Shown: positions 43,575 through 52,872 of the stretch, one piece after another
Numbering within the stretch: the first letter of the stretch is position 1
How the letters are laid out: every line of letters starts with the position of its first letter
Assembly: GCF_004771275.1 (NCBI RefSeq)
Contig: NZ_RQEV01000002.1
Span: forward strand, 117,892 to 181,891
Source: Leptospira fluminis
GTDB lineage: Bacteria; Spirochaetota; Leptospiria; Leptospirales; Leptospiraceae
DNA length: 64,000 nucleotides
Reading direction: 5' to 3'
Program-made: the position numbers and the translations under genes
The notes under the pieces: generated by a model
The model's input: only the letters and a program-made list of their open reading frames with translations
Databases searched by the model: none
What the model was told of the DNA's origin: nothing

Positions 43575-46070
43575 TCAACGAAAGAACCACCTTCCTTTTA
43601 CCAGCGAAGCCAGGATAAACAGTAAGGGAAGAAGGTACATAATGCACGTAAGCCAAATCGAATTTCCCTTGGAAAACTTCAGATCGAAGTGATCCTCTTT
43701 AGAACAGAGGAGGATTTCGTTCCTTTGGGTTTGGAACAGGATTCCTCCGTTCGCATCCCACCATTTCGGGAAAAAACTTCTGCGAACCAAATAACAATAC
43801 TTAGGCGAAGATACTTCCGTCTTATCCTTTAGGTTTGTCGCGGGGCGCGGATCCTCTTCGGAAACGATCCGTTCGTCGGAGAGAATTTTAGACGGAACCG
43901 GCCATTCGGGCAACGTAACGGATTCCTGCAAAAGCTTTCCAGGTACGGGAAAGAAGAGCCCCAAAAACTCGGATCGGTCCATAAAAGGAAGATTTCCGTA
44001 TTTTTCCCGGATTGCAGCCTTCCAATCCTCCTTATTCGGCGGAGTATTGATGACCAGAATCCCCTTGAACCATTTGTTCAGATCTCCCCCTGCGGCCTCT
44101 ATCTCGTTCTTTCCGATCCTCGCAAATACGATGCCCGGATCCAAGCCCTCGTACAGGATCGCCTCGTTCGTGCTATGGAGAAAACGCTTCGGGCGTAATC
44201 CTTTTCCGCCGCTCAATTCTTTGTAATCCGCGACGCCCCAGGCTTTTTCTTTCAGACGGGAAAGGTCCGCACCCGAATCCTTGACGGAAAACAGATACAA
44301 CGAGCTCTTATCTTCGGTTTCCTTTTCGTATCGGGCGTTCGCGTGTTCCGGAGTCGCCAAGGGTTGGATCCCCTCGGAATTCACCCATCCGTCCACCAAC
44401 GAGAACTTATCAGGATTCGACTTTAGAATTTTATAAAGTTTCTTCGTCGATCCCAAAATATAAGAGGTCCCGGTAGATTGCAGATAACGATACAACCCTT
44501 TGCCGGCTTCCTCCGGAGAAAGCTCTTCCTCATAGACGCCTTCCTTTTTCCAAGCAGTCCAAGGCAGGAATCGACTCAGATAAGGCTGGACGGCAAGAGA
44601 AGTCAAGGACGCCTCCGCTTCCATTCCGATCAGATTCCTATGACCCGCTCTTCGGATCAGAAGTCCTAAAGTAAAGGGGCTGTCCCCCCATTTTTTGCGG
44701 GAATCCGTTTCGGGAAATATTTTGGAATTCTTAGGCAGTTCGGAAAGAGTCTTTTCCACTTCCTGCATTTCCAGTGCGGACAAACTTTCCTTTAAAAAAG
44801 CCGAATTCTCTTTCCATTCCAATTCGGGATGCCAGAGAAAAAACCGAAGCAAAGCAAAGAACAATAAACCGCCGATGGAATATTGCGCCAAGAGTTTGTA
44901 TTTGAAATTCTTCAACAAATGAACGGCGGTTTCCAGAGCGGACAACGTCAAAAAGAGCAGAGAAAGATCCAGAGCCCTATACCAGGGAAAGCCTATGCCG
45001 GGAAAAAATTTGCCGGGGGAAGTATCCACTCCCATCCAGTAAAAGATCAAGCTCGCAAAAAAGACGAACCTGGAAGCGGGAGGAAAAATCTTCCTCCTTA
45101 AAACGGACCGGATCCCTAGGAGGAACAAAGCCGGAAACACTGCCTGGATCCAGTACAATCCGAGAAGGAAATTCGAGAGAAAAGCCAAAATTCCTTTGCC
45201 TTCCCAAATCGGTGCGAGGGCTCCCGGGCCGAGGATCGAGATCAGTCCCGGATTGGTCTCCATCGGAAATGTCTCCGCCCGATAGGAGGAGTATTTCAGA
45301 AAATTCCACCATACGGGAGCGGCGATCAATATAGGGATAAAAAACGCCAAGGCAAACGCTCGTTTTCCCAATTCCTCGCCGAGAAAAAGAAAATAGATCA
45401 ATAACGATACGACGTAAAAAAGGGAAGAGGGAAAATCCGAATAAAAAACGCAGGCGCTTACGACCACATATTTGGAAAGCGCGGAGATTTTTCCCGTGGT
45501 TCTGTATTTCTCGAGATAATAAAATCCTAATAAACTCCAACTCAGGCCGAAAAATCCGGTTACCGTTCCGCTAAACAACCCGACGAGAGAAAGTCCGAAA
45601 GGTTCTTCCCCGGAACAAAGAAAGAAAAACAGGAGTCCGGACATGGCCAGCATCACGGTATTGGCCTTATGGTTGGTTTCGCTTAATAACAAAAGACTGA
45701 ATTTAATGAAAGCGTATGTGAACAGAAGGACGGAAAGCAGGATACCGACGTTGAACGAAAGGGTAAGTGGAGCCCAAAAAAGGAGGGACTTGTGCAGCAG
45801 AGCGACCGTGAAATAAAAGAAAGGAGGTTCGAAGTAAAAAACCGGCATTCCGGAAAACCATCTCGTATCGTATCCCAAGGATTCTCCGCCGGAAAGAAGA
45901 GAATCATAAGTTTCCGCAAGATGGGTTTGCGCGTGAAGACTCCAGCCGGATAAGGCTTCGGAAGTCAGTAAAAATCTGAATTTCAGGATGATTACGAGAA
46001 AGGAGGCAAGAAGGAGAAGAGGCCTCCGCCAAGCCGGGGCGAGTCTCCACTTCTTAAATTGAAAAGCCAT
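43575..46070 (-). CDS. Large polytopic membrane protein, PTPS-related/glycosyltransferase-C-like
   Basis: ATG 46070 (MAFQFKKWRLAPAW) is preferred over a TTG 13 codons earlier; 831 residues. About twelve membrane segments occupy residues 20-430, followed by a soluble domain of about 380 residues and a final span near the C-terminus (WLTCIMYLLPLLFILASLV). The first loop (WSLHAQTHLAETYDSLLSGGESLGYDTRWFSGMPVFYFEPPFFYF) resembles the loop of the '6-pyruvoyl-tetrahydropterin-synthase-related' membrane family and GT-C glycosyltransferases, which use such loops to bind lipid-linked sugars. A role in envelope glycan assembly is possible but not shown. It heads a minus-strand operon with the DUF445 gene. 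Confidence 0.65.
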   Translation of the reverse strand: MAFQFKKWRLAPAWRRPLLLLASFLVIILKFRFLLTSEALSGWSLHAQTHLAETYDSLLSGGESLGYDTRWFSGMPVFYFEPPFFYFTVALLHKSLLFWAPLTLSFNVGILLSVLLFTYAFIKFSLLLLSETNHKANTVMLAMSGLLFFFLCSGEEPFGLSLVGLFSGTVTGFFGLSWSLLGFYYLEKYRTTGKISALSKYVVVSACVFYSDFPSSLFYVVSLLIYFLFLGEELGKRAFALAFFIPILIAAPVWWNFLKYSSYRAETFPMETNPGLISILGPGALAPIWEGKGILAFLSNFLLGLYWIQAVFPALFLLGIRSVLRRKIFPPASRFVFFASLIFYWMGVDTSPGKFFPGIGFPWYRALDLSLLFLTLSALETAVHLLKNFKYKLLAQYSIGGLLFFALLRFFLWHPELEWKENSAFLKESLSALEMQEVEKTLSELPKNSKIFPETDSRKKWGDSPFTLGLLIRRAGHRNLIGMEAEASLTSLAVQPYLSRFLPWTAWKKEGVYEEELSPEEAGKGLYRYLQSTGTSYILGSTKKLYKILKSNPDKFSLVDGWVNSEGIQPLATPEHANARYEKETEDKSSLYLFSVKDSGADLSRLKEKAWGVADYKELSGGKGLRPKRFLHSTNEAILYEGLDPGIVFARIGKNEIEAAGGDLNKWFKGILVINTPPNKEDWKAAIREKYGNLPFMDRSEFLGLFFPVPGKLLQESVTLPEWPVPSKILSDERIVSEEDPRPATNLKDKTEVSSPKYCYLVRRSFFPKWWDANGGILFQTQRNEILLCSKEDHFDLKFSKGNSIWLTCIMYLLPLLFILASLVKGRWFFR

Positions 46071-46163
46071 TGCGAGAAGGTACGGAAAGCGGGTCGACTT
46101 GACAAGCAAAACTAGGGAAAATCATCCCCAGTTCCCGATCGGCTCGCAAAATGAAAATCGGCC

Positions 46164-46188
46164 CCAAGGAGGAATTACTCCTCCTTGG
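46164..46188 (-). terminator. Terminator hairpin overlapping the stop codon of the 44-residue gene
   Basis: CCAAGGAGGA at 46164-46173 pairs exactly with TCCTCCTTGG at 46179-46188 around a five-base loop. On the minus strand it is followed by a T-rich stretch. The stem includes the last codons and the stop of the small gene. Confidence 0.65.
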
Positions 46189-46309
46189 CATTCTCCTGAA
46201 CGTATTTCCGAAATTCCGCTTCGCTCATTTTGTCCGCATAAAGGGGATAGAGCGCTGCGATGAGTTCCTCCAGCGTGGGAAATTTTGCCCCGTCGAGCTT
46301 GTATGCCAT
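46175..46309 (-). CDS. Small 44-residue acidic protein, hypothetical
   Basis: The frame reads MAYKLDGAKFPTLEELIAAL then YPLYADKMSEAEFRKYVQEN and AKEE before TAA. Support for a real gene comes from GAGAGGA six bases upstream of ATG 46309, a terminator right at the stop, and an amphipathic, codon-like composition. The protein looks like two short helices and has no signal or membrane segment. It sits between two unrelated minus-strand genes in a gap otherwise empty. No family was recognised. It may be a small regulator or an accessory subunit. Confidence 0.65.
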   Translation of the reverse strand: MAYKLDGAKFPTLEELIAALYPLYADKMSEAEFRKYVQENAKEE

Positions 46310-46425
46310 AAAGAGTCCTCTCTCGGCTTCGATTGAAAGGGTTGCCGGACGAATCCTCCCTCCCCGCCGTCTTCTATACCATGTATTTCATAAGGCAAAA
46401 CAATTAAACCAAAAAAGGGGAGGAA

Positions 46426-48549
46426 TCAATCGGACACACGAGCCCTTTTCGATTCGATTCCCAGTAAAAGAACGTCGTCCTTCGGCCCCCCGCCGCCCAT
46501 GAATTTAAGCAGTTCGGAGTAGATCGTAGCCAACAAAGAGTTTAATTCAGCGTTTTTTCCGTGCTCCATGAGGCGGACCACGCGTTCCGTCCCGAAATAA
46601 TCCCCCATATCCCGGGATGCCTCGGTCAATCCGTCCGTATAACAGAGAATTCTAAACTCGGAGTTCAATTCGATTGTTCGATTCTTATAAGCGAAATCAG
46701 GAAGTAGACCCACTAGAGGATTTTCGCATTCTAGAATATTTACTTTCGACGCGTCCTGCAATACGATAGAGGGAGCTCCGGCCAGAGAGTATCCCAAAGT
46801 TTTTCTGTCGGAGGAAATCTCCAAGGAAGCGGCGGAAAAGAATGTGCCGACGTTCTTATATTTATTATGGAACTCCATGCTCAGAGAGGAGATCAATTCC
46901 CCGGGAGAGTTCGAAAGGAGCCTATGATCTTCGTAGGCTCTCCGGATCAGGATCGTCAGTAGGGCGGCCTGCACCCCATGACCGGTGGCATCCGCTATAA
47001 ATACCCTGATTCTTCCGTCTGGGAACTCGACGATATCGTAAAAATCGCCCCCTACCTCGGCCAAAGGTTTATTCAGAACATCGAATATGAGACCCGAGAA
47101 TTCTTTCCGTTCCTCGTCGTTCAGATGGAGGAGATCCTTTTGTATCTCTCTCGCCACGGTCAGATCGTTCCGGATCACCCTTAAAGCGTTGCGAAGTTGT
47201 TTAGTCCTCTCCTCCACCCTCTTTTCTAGATTTTTGGAAAGGTCCATGATTCTGTCCATGTTCTCGGAACTCCGAACGGACAAAAATATGGATTGGGACA
47301 GTAGAAAAACGAACGAGGCTACGTGCGCGAAATATCCGGTGTCCAAAAAAAACGTCGCGTAGAAAAGATCGTGTACCATCGCCACATACACGAAAACGAA
47401 TCCGCCCAAGATCGTGATCGCTCCCTGTCTTTTTCGTACGGCGGCCTTAGTCAAGGAATACAAGCCCAAGGTTCCGGCCAAAAACGCCACTAGATAATAG
47501 ATGGTGATCGTAAAAGTAAAGATACGAACGGGCAGGACGAGAGCGATCAGAGTCGCAAGAATTGCGATCCACCAAACCAGATCCACAAGTATCCGCTTCA
47601 ACTCTCTAGGAAAGACGGCGAGGATGTAGCTCAAAAAAACCGGAATCGCGAGGTAGAAGGTAATATATTCAATTCTTATAAAATGCCCGAAACCTAAAAA
47701 CGGTAGATAATCCGCGGCGATCCGAGTCCCCGCAAAAATCCCCCGTGTAGCCATGATGATACAAAAAAAACCGAAATAGAGCGATGCGGATTCCCCTTTG
47801 CGCACGGAAGCGAAAAGCAAATGCAACATCCCGATGCAAAAAAGTCCCCCCGCTAGAAACACGTCCAAATAACGCTCGTTTTCCCAGGCTTTATGTAAGG
47901 ATTCGGATTCTCCCAATCGGATCGGAGCCCAAAATCCTCCGAGTCTATGATCCGTATTTGCGATCATCATATCTATATGGAACGAGTCCGACTTGGGAAA
48001 GAATCTTACGAATCGATTGCACCAAGCCGGATCCACCTCGAAAGAAGTCCGGTCCGTGGACACGGGGAACCGGACAACACCGCATTCCGCCGCGGGCACG
48101 CCGTCTATAAACAACCGATACGCGGAACTTTGTTCCGGGACAAGAAGAGCGAGTTCCTTATATTGCCTCGATAGCTTTACTTCCAACTCGTAGGTTCCGT
48201 AGCCTGCACCGAGTCTTTCTCCGTTCTTTCCGTTCCAAGCGGAAGGAACGTTTAGGATTTCTGCAGGCGTCTCTTCGCCTCCCTTCGCTTTCCAGTACAA
48301 CCAGCGGAATTTCCAAAGACCGGCGAGCAGAATCGGATCCCGAGTATCTAGATCATAATTTTTTAAATCGATTTCTCCCTGGATCGCGAACGGACGAAAA
48401 GATGTTGGAAAAGATTCTCCGTCTTCGCAGGAGATCGTAAGAAGGAAAAGGCAGGCCAAGACGAAACAAATTCGAGAAAGGACGAGGGCTCCGAATTTCG
48501 AGTCGCCCTTTTCCCGATTGGATAGACCTTTCCGCCCGAATGAAAACAC
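46426..48549 (-). CDS. 7TM-DISM sensor with SpoIIE/PP2C-type phosphatase domain
   Basis: A 707-residue membrane signalling protein. After a signal-like N-terminus (FVLACLFLLTISC, possible lipobox), residues 50-220 form an extracytoplasmic jelly-roll sensor (DISM type; PSAWNGKNGERLGAGYGTYELEVKL). Seven membrane spans follow at about 228-425. A coiled coil (SENMDRIMDLSKNLEKRVEERTKQLRNALRVIRNDL) leads to a PP2C/SpoIIE phosphatase at about 470-700, with EVGGDFYDIVEF and DATGHGVQAALLTILI carrying the metal-binding aspartates, and GGPKDDVLLL near the end. It probably dephosphorylates an anti-sigma-factor antagonist in response to an external signal. Leptospira has many such proteins. Confidence 0.88.
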   Translation of the reverse strand: MFSFGRKGLSNREKGDSKFGALVLSRICFVLACLFLLTISCEDGESFPTSFRPFAIQGEIDLKNYDLDTRDPILLAGLWKFRWLYWKAKGGEETPAEILNVPSAWNGKNGERLGAGYGTYELEVKLSRQYKELALLVPEQSSAYRLFIDGVPAAECGVVRFPVSTDRTSFEVDPAWCNRFVRFFPKSDSFHIDMMIANTDHRLGGFWAPIRLGESESLHKAWENERYLDVFLAGGLFCIGMLHLLFASVRKGESASLYFGFFCIIMATRGIFAGTRIAADYLPFLGFGHFIRIEYITFYLAIPVFLSYILAVFPRELKRILVDLVWWIAILATLIALVLPVRIFTFTITIYYLVAFLAGTLGLYSLTKAAVRKRQGAITILGGFVFVYVAMVHDLFYATFFLDTGYFAHVASFVFLLSQSIFLSVRSSENMDRIMDLSKNLEKRVEERTKQLRNALRVIRNDLTVAREIQKDLLHLNDEERKEFSGLIFDVLNKPLAEVGGDFYDIVEFPDGRIRVFIADATGHGVQAALLTILIRRAYEDHRLLSNSPGELISSLSMEFHNKYKNVGTFFSAASLEISSDRKTLGYSLAGAPSIVLQDASKVNILECENPLVGLLPDFAYKNRTIELNSEFRILCYTDGLTEASRDMGDYFGTERVVRLMEHGKNAELNSLLATIYSELLKFMGGGGPKDDVLLLGIESKRARVSD

Positions 48550-48637
48550 AAAGTTCTATCTAGCACTTGTCCAAATCGCTTACGATCGAAAAACGATCTC
48601 CGAACCCGAAAAAAAAGTCAGGAGCGTAAAACCTAGA

Positions 48638-48713
48638 TTGACAATTTCCGGGAGACTCAAAAGTATAGCAGATAAATATCCAATAAATTAGATTTTTATC
48701 CGATTTATTACAG
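48638..48713 (+). promoter_or_regulatory. Promoter and putative regulator site upstream of the sulfate-binding protein gene
   Basis: TTGACA at 48638-48643 is a clear -35 box. At 48694-48713 the minus strand reads CTGTAATAAATCGGATAAAA, nearly the same as CTGTAATAACGGATAAAA upstream of the porin gene (52844-52861). A related half-site (TTGGATATTTATC on the minus strand) lies about 20 bases away, suggesting binding of a dimer or tetramer. Likely a sulfur-responsive regulator site; the regulator is not identified. Confidence 0.55.
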
Positions 48714-48727
48714 AAAGAGGTAGAAAA

Positions 48728-49780
48728 ATGAGCCAAAAAAGATGGAATCACAGCAAAATCAGTCGGTTTCTTTCTCCATGCCTAGCCATGGCCCTAACAC
48801 TAGCAAGCCTGGCCCCGATCTCGGCGGACGAACCTCTTTTAAACGTATCCTTTGATCCCACGAGAGAATTGTACGAAGACGTGAATAAACAGTTTATCGA
48901 AGGTTGGAAAAAGAAAACGGGGCGTGCCCTGCAAATCCAGCAATCCCATGGAGGTTCGGGAAAACAGGCTCGAGCCGTGATCGATGGATTGGAAGCGGAC
49001 GTAGTTACCCTGGCCCTCGCCTATGATATCGACAGCATTGCGGATCACGGAGGCCTAGTCTCCAAGGATTGGGAAAAAGCCTTTCCTCACCACTCGGTAC
49101 CCTACTATTCCACCGTCGTGTTCCTAGTCCGAAAAGGAAATCCGAAAGGGATCAAGGATTGGGACGACGTGGTAAAACCGGGAGTCGGAGTCATTACCCC
49201 GAACCCGAAGACCTCCGGAGGAGCTCGCTGGAACTATCTCGCCGCTTGGGGGTTCGCTAAGAAGAAATACGGATCCGAAGAAAAAGCGAAGGAATTCGTC
49301 AAAGCCCTGTATCGAAACACCTCCGTTCTGGATACGGGTGCGAGAGGATCCACGACCACATTCGTACAAAGGGGAATCGGAGACGTTTTGCTCGCTTGGG
49401 AAAACGAAGCCGAATTAGCCTTAAGCGAATCCAAAAAAGACAACGGAGGAAATTCCAAATTCGAAGTGATTTATCCGACCACGAGCATCCTGGCCGAGAC
49501 TCCCGTGGCGATCGTGGAAAAAGTCGCGAGAAAAAAAGGGACCTGGGAAGCCGCAAAAGCCTATTTGGAGTTCCTATACAGCAAGGACGGCCAGCAGACG
49601 ATCGCGAAACATTTCTTCCGCCCCATAGACGAAGCGGTCCTGAAATCGAACTCCGCAAAATTTCCGAAAGTGAAGTTATTCGACGTAAGGGAATTGGAAG
49701 GTTCCTGGAAAGCCGCGCATAAAAAACATTTCGCCGACGGAGGAATCTTTGACGGAATCTATTCCGAAGCGAAAAAATAA
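48728..49780 (+). CDS. sbp: Sulfate/thiosulfate ABC transporter periplasmic binding protein
   Basis: A 350-residue exported protein with a signal peptide ([20 protein letters not shown]). Family motifs are [106 protein letters not shown] and [27 protein letters not shown]; the S-G-G-x-G-x-Q and [10 protein letters not shown] stretches bind the oxyanion. It captures sulfate or thiosulfate in the periplasm for CysTWA, encoded next. AGAGG precedes the ATG. A hairpin after the stop probably lowers read-through, giving more binding protein than permease. Confidence 0.94.
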   Translation: MSQKRWNHSKISRFLSPCLAMALTLASLAPISADEPLLNVSFDPTRELYEDVNKQFIEGWKKKTGRALQIQQSHGGSGKQARAVIDGLEADVVTLALAYDIDSIADHGGLVSKDWEKAFPHHSVPYYSTVVFLVRKGNPKGIKDWDDVVKPGVGVITPNPKTSGGARWNYLAAWGFAKKKYGSEEKAKEFVKALYRNTSVLDTGARGSTTTFVQRGIGDVLLAWENEAELALSESKKDNGGNSKFEVIYPTTSILAETPVAIVEKVARKKGTWEAAKAYLEFLYSKDGQQTIAKHFFRPIDEAVLKSNSAKFPKVKLFDVRELEGSWKAAHKKHFADGGIFDGIYSEAKK

Positions 49781-49797
49781 GGGATTCGGGGAAGGAT

Positions 49798-49824
49798 CGA
49801 AGAGCCGGAAAAAACGGCTCTTCG
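49798..49824 (+). terminator. Attenuating hairpin between sbp and cysT
   Basis: CGAAGAGCCG at 49798-49807 pairs exactly with CGGCTCTTCG at 49815-49824 around a seven-base A-rich loop. The T-run is weak (GTTTGAC), so partial termination or mRNA stabilisation is likely. Confidence 0.6.
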
Positions 49825-49888
49825 TTTGACGAAATTCCGCTTTCGACTAGGATCGTCAGCGGAACTCCGAAATCCGAGAACGTAAGAA

Positions 49889-50716
49889 TTGAAACTGAAC
49901 CTCCGCCCATATTCCAAAACAACGTTCGGTCTTTCCTTAGGCATGACCGTCTTTTACCTGAGCTTTCTGGTCATCGTTCCGTTATCCGCGTTATTTTTCA
50001 AATCGGCGAATCTAGGCTGGTCCGGATTATTGGAGGTGTTTTCCGAGGATCGTATTCAAAAAGCCTTATGGTTGAGTTTCAGCGCCGGAGGAGCGGCTGC
50101 GGCGATCAATCTGGTCGTAGGCTTTCTATTCGCCTGGGTCTTGGTCCGTTACGAATTTCCGGGCAAAAAAATCCTGGATACTCTGGTCGACCTCCCCTTT
50201 ACTCTTCCGACTGCGGTCGCAGGAATCGCGCTCACGGCGATCTATTCTCCCAACGGATGGATCGGAAAATACCTGGATCCTCTCGGAATCAAAGTGGCTT
50301 ACACTCCTCTCGGGATCGTAATCGCCTTGGTCTTTATCGGTTTTCCTTTTGTCGTTCGCACCGTTCAGCCTGTCCTTGAGGAACTCCCCAAAGAATTGGA
50401 GGAAAGCGCGTACTGCCTGGGAGCGAACCGCCTCCAAACTTTCTCGCGAGTTCTGCTTCCCGAAATCTGGCCGTCTCTCCTCGCGGGAACATCCATGGCT
50501 TTTGCCAGAGGAATCGGGGAATACGGCTCCGTCGTCTTCATTTCCGGAAACCTTCCCGGTAAAACGGAAATCCTCCCTCTTCTCATCGTCACCAAATTGG
50601 AACAGTACGAATACGCAAAGGCAACCGGAATCGCTCTCCTGATGCTGGCACTTTCCTTTTCCATCATGTTGGCGATCAATTTCTTCCAGAGTAGATCCTC
50701 AAGGAGACTCGGATGA
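49889..50716 (+). CDS. cysT: Sulfate ABC transporter permease CysT
   Basis: A 275-residue inner-membrane protein with six spans. The start is TTG 49889 ([34 protein letters not shown]), since the family N-terminus begins there and no ATG lies earlier. Conserved pieces are [20 protein letters not shown] and the coupling-helix region [58 protein letters not shown]. It forms the sulfate channel with CysW. It overlaps cysW by four bases. Confidence 0.92.
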   Translation: MKLNLRPYSKTTFGLSLGMTVFYLSFLVIVPLSALFFKSANLGWSGLLEVFSEDRIQKALWLSFSAGGAAAAINLVVGFLFAWVLVRYEFPGKKILDTLVDLPFTLPTAVAGIALTAIYSPNGWIGKYLDPLGIKVAYTPLGIVIALVFIGFPFVVRTVQPVLEELPKELEESAYCLGANRLQTFSRVLLPEIWPSLLAGTSMAFARGIGEYGSVVFISGNLPGKTEILPLLIVTKLEQYEYAKATGIALLMLALSFSIMLAINFFQSRSSRRLG

Positions 50717-51612
50717 GAACGGAACCGGTATGGCTGAAAATTTCGCTGATCGGAAGCGTATTTTTTTTGGCGGCCCTGATCCTTCTTCTTCCGATCGCCA
50801 TCGTTTTTGCGGAAGCCTTCTCCCAGGGAGTCGACGGCTATCTCGTCGGATTGCAGGATCCCGACACGATCTCCGCGTTACTGATGACCTTAAAAGTGGC
50901 TGGAATCGCAGTACCACTCAATACGTTCTTCGGACTCACTGCCGCGTTTTTGATTTCTAGATTCGAATTTCCCGGAAAGAACGTTCTTCTGACGGTGCTC
51001 GATTCCCCTTTCGCGGTTTCTCCCGTGATTTCCGGACTGATCTTTCTACTTTTATTCGGAAGGCAAGGTTGGTTCGGGGAATTCCTGAGCGAGTACGGAA
51101 TCAAAATCGTATTCAATACTCCGGGCCTGGTACTCGCCACCCTCTTTATCACCCTACCCTTCGTGGCAAGAGAGCTGATCCCTTTGATGCAGACCCAGGG
51201 AAAAGAGGAAGAAGAAGCCGGCATACTCTTGGGCGCCTCCTTTCCGAAACTGTTCCTGAGGATCATCGTTCCGAACATCAAATGGGGACTACTGTACGGA
51301 ATCATACTTTGCAACGCCAGAGCCATGGGGGAATTCGGGGCCGTCTCCGTCCTTTCCGGACATATTCGCGGAAAAACGAACACCCTTCCCTTGCAGATCG
51401 AAATGCTTTACAATGAATACAATTCGGTTGGAGCTTTTTCGGCCGCATCCCTTCTGGTGTTTCTATCCCTCATGACCCTCTTGGTCAAAACCGTGCTGGA
51501 AAAGAACCTGCAAGACGCAGCCAAGGAAGCTCCGTCCGACAAGGACAATGAGGAAGCCTCCGAAACTTCTCTTCCTGTCGGACAGGGAGCGGGCAAAACC
51601 GGAAAACCTTAG
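50713..51612 (+). CDS. cysW: Sulfate ABC transporter permease CysW
   Basis: A 299-residue inner-membrane protein. Typical CysW features are [69 protein letters not shown] and the coupling motif [72 protein letters not shown]. The C-terminal 45 residues are hydrophilic. The ATGA overlap with cysT shows translational coupling; cysA follows eight bases later. Confidence 0.93.
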   Translation: MRTEPVWLKISLIGSVFFLAALILLLPIAIVFAEAFSQGVDGYLVGLQDPDTISALLMTLKVAGIAVPLNTFFGLTAAFLISRFEFPGKNVLLTVLDSPFAVSPVISGLIFLLLFGRQGWFGEFLSEYGIKIVFNTPGLVLATLFITLPFVARELIPLMQTQGKEEEEAGILLGASFPKLFLRIIVPNIKWGLLYGIILCNARAMGEFGAVSVLSGHIRGKTNTLPLQIEMLYNEYNSVGAFSAASLLVFLSLMTLLVKTVLEKNLQDAAKEAPSDKDNEEASETSLPVGQGAGKTGKP

Positions 51613-51620
51613 GAGAGAAC

Positions 51621-52685
51621 ATGTCTATAGAAATCAAAAACGTAAGTAAGCAATTCGGAGAATTTCAAGCGTTAAAAGACATCAATCTTACCATTCCTGA
51701 CGGTAACCTGGTCGCGTTATTGGGTCCCTCCGGGAGCGGCAAGACCACTCTTTTACGGATCATCGCAGGCTTGGAAGTCGCGGACCGCGGGGAAGTTTAT
51801 TTCAACGGAGAAAAAACCGGCAAAAAAGACTCCAAGGAGAGAGGGGTCGGTTTCGTATTCCAACATTACGCCTTATTCAGACACATGACGATTTTCGAAA
51901 ATATCGCCTTCGGTTTGAAAGTCCGCCCCCGTTCCACCAGACCGTCCAAAGACGAAATCCGCGAGAGGGTCTTCCGACTCTTAAAGTTGGTACAGCTGGA
52001 AAATTTCCACGACAGAGTTCCTTCGGAACTTTCCGGAGGACAAAGACAGAGGGTCGCTTTGGCGAGAGCCTTGGCTATAGAACCCAAATACCTGCTGTTA
52101 GACGAGCCGTTCGGAGCTCTGGACGCGAAAGTAAGGAAGGAACTCCGAACCTGGCTCCGAAGACTTCACGACGAAATCCATATTACCAGCGTGTTCGTTA
52201 CCCACGACCAAGAAGAAGCCTTGGAAGTCAGCGATTCCGTCGTCATCCTTCGCGCGGGACAAGTCGAACAGATCGGGAGTCCGGACGAAGTTTATAACAA
52301 GCCTAAGAACCCCTTCGTGTTCCATTTTCTCGGGGACGTGAATCTATTTCACGGCCGGGTGCAAGGAGGCGTGGCAAGAATCGGAGACCAACATGTGGAT
52401 TCTCCCGAGCATTCCCAGGTACAGGATGCGGAAGCGGTCGCCTATGTAAGACCTTACGATGTCGAAATTTTAAGAACCGCAGAAAACGGCATCCCGGCTG
52501 AGATCCAGTACATCCATTCCACCGGAAGAAATGTTCGAATCGAATTGAAACGATTGGATTCCGGTTCCTTGATCGAGTCTTTGATCGACCAAACCACCTT
52601 CCGTGAATTGAATCTCTTGCCGGGGGAAACCGTGTACCTTCGGATTCGGCACGCGAAAGTGTATGTGGAAGATTTTTCGATCTAA
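51621..52685 (+). CDS. cysA: Sulfate ABC transporter ATP-binding protein CysA
   Basis: A 354-residue cytoplasmic ATPase. Walker A is GPSGSGKTT (about residues 33-41), the signature motif [15 protein letters not shown] near 134, Walker [13 protein letters not shown] near 155, and the switch histidine in [10 protein letters not shown] near 193. The C-terminal 110 residues form the TOBE-like domain that follows in CysA ([13 protein letters not shown] onward). TAGGAGAG precedes the ATG. It powers sulfate uptake with CysT and CysW. Confidence 0.94.
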   Translation: MSIEIKNVSKQFGEFQALKDINLTIPDGNLVALLGPSGSGKTTLLRIIAGLEVADRGEVYFNGEKTGKKDSKERGVGFVFQHYALFRHMTIFENIAFGLKVRPRSTRPSKDEIRERVFRLLKLVQLENFHDRVPSELSGGQRQRVALARALAIEPKYLLLDEPFGALDAKVRKELRTWLRRLHDEIHITSVFVTHDQEEALEVSDSVVILRAGQVEQIGSPDEVYNKPKNPFVFHFLGDVNLFHGRVQGGVARIGDQHVDSPEHSQVQDAEAVAYVRPYDVEILRTAENGIPAEIQYIHSTGRNVRIELKRLDSGSLIESLIDQTTFRELNLLPGETVYLRIRHAKVYVEDFSI

Positions 52686-52843
52686 AACGAGATCCCTTTC
52701 TTCCCTTCACTTTGAAAACAATCTATTTTTTGCTGTGGATCCCCTATTTCTCCTTTCACGCCCTCTTTCATATCGGATTTTATTCGTTATAACATATTTT
52801 TATTCTATATAATAAACTAGTTGACCATATTCCCCCTTTTAAT

Positions 52844-52861
52844 CTGTAATAACGGATAAAA
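52844..52861 (+). promoter_or_regulatory. Putative shared regulator site before the porin gene
   Basis: CTGTAATAACGGATAAAA directly precedes the ribosome site of the porin gene. It matches the motif upstream of the sulfate-binding protein gene (48694-48713, opposite strand) except for two extra bases there. A possible second half-site, ATCGGATTTTATTC, starts near 52772. Position next to the ribosome site suggests repression. Confidence 0.5.
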
Positions 52862-52872
52862 GAGGAAATAAA

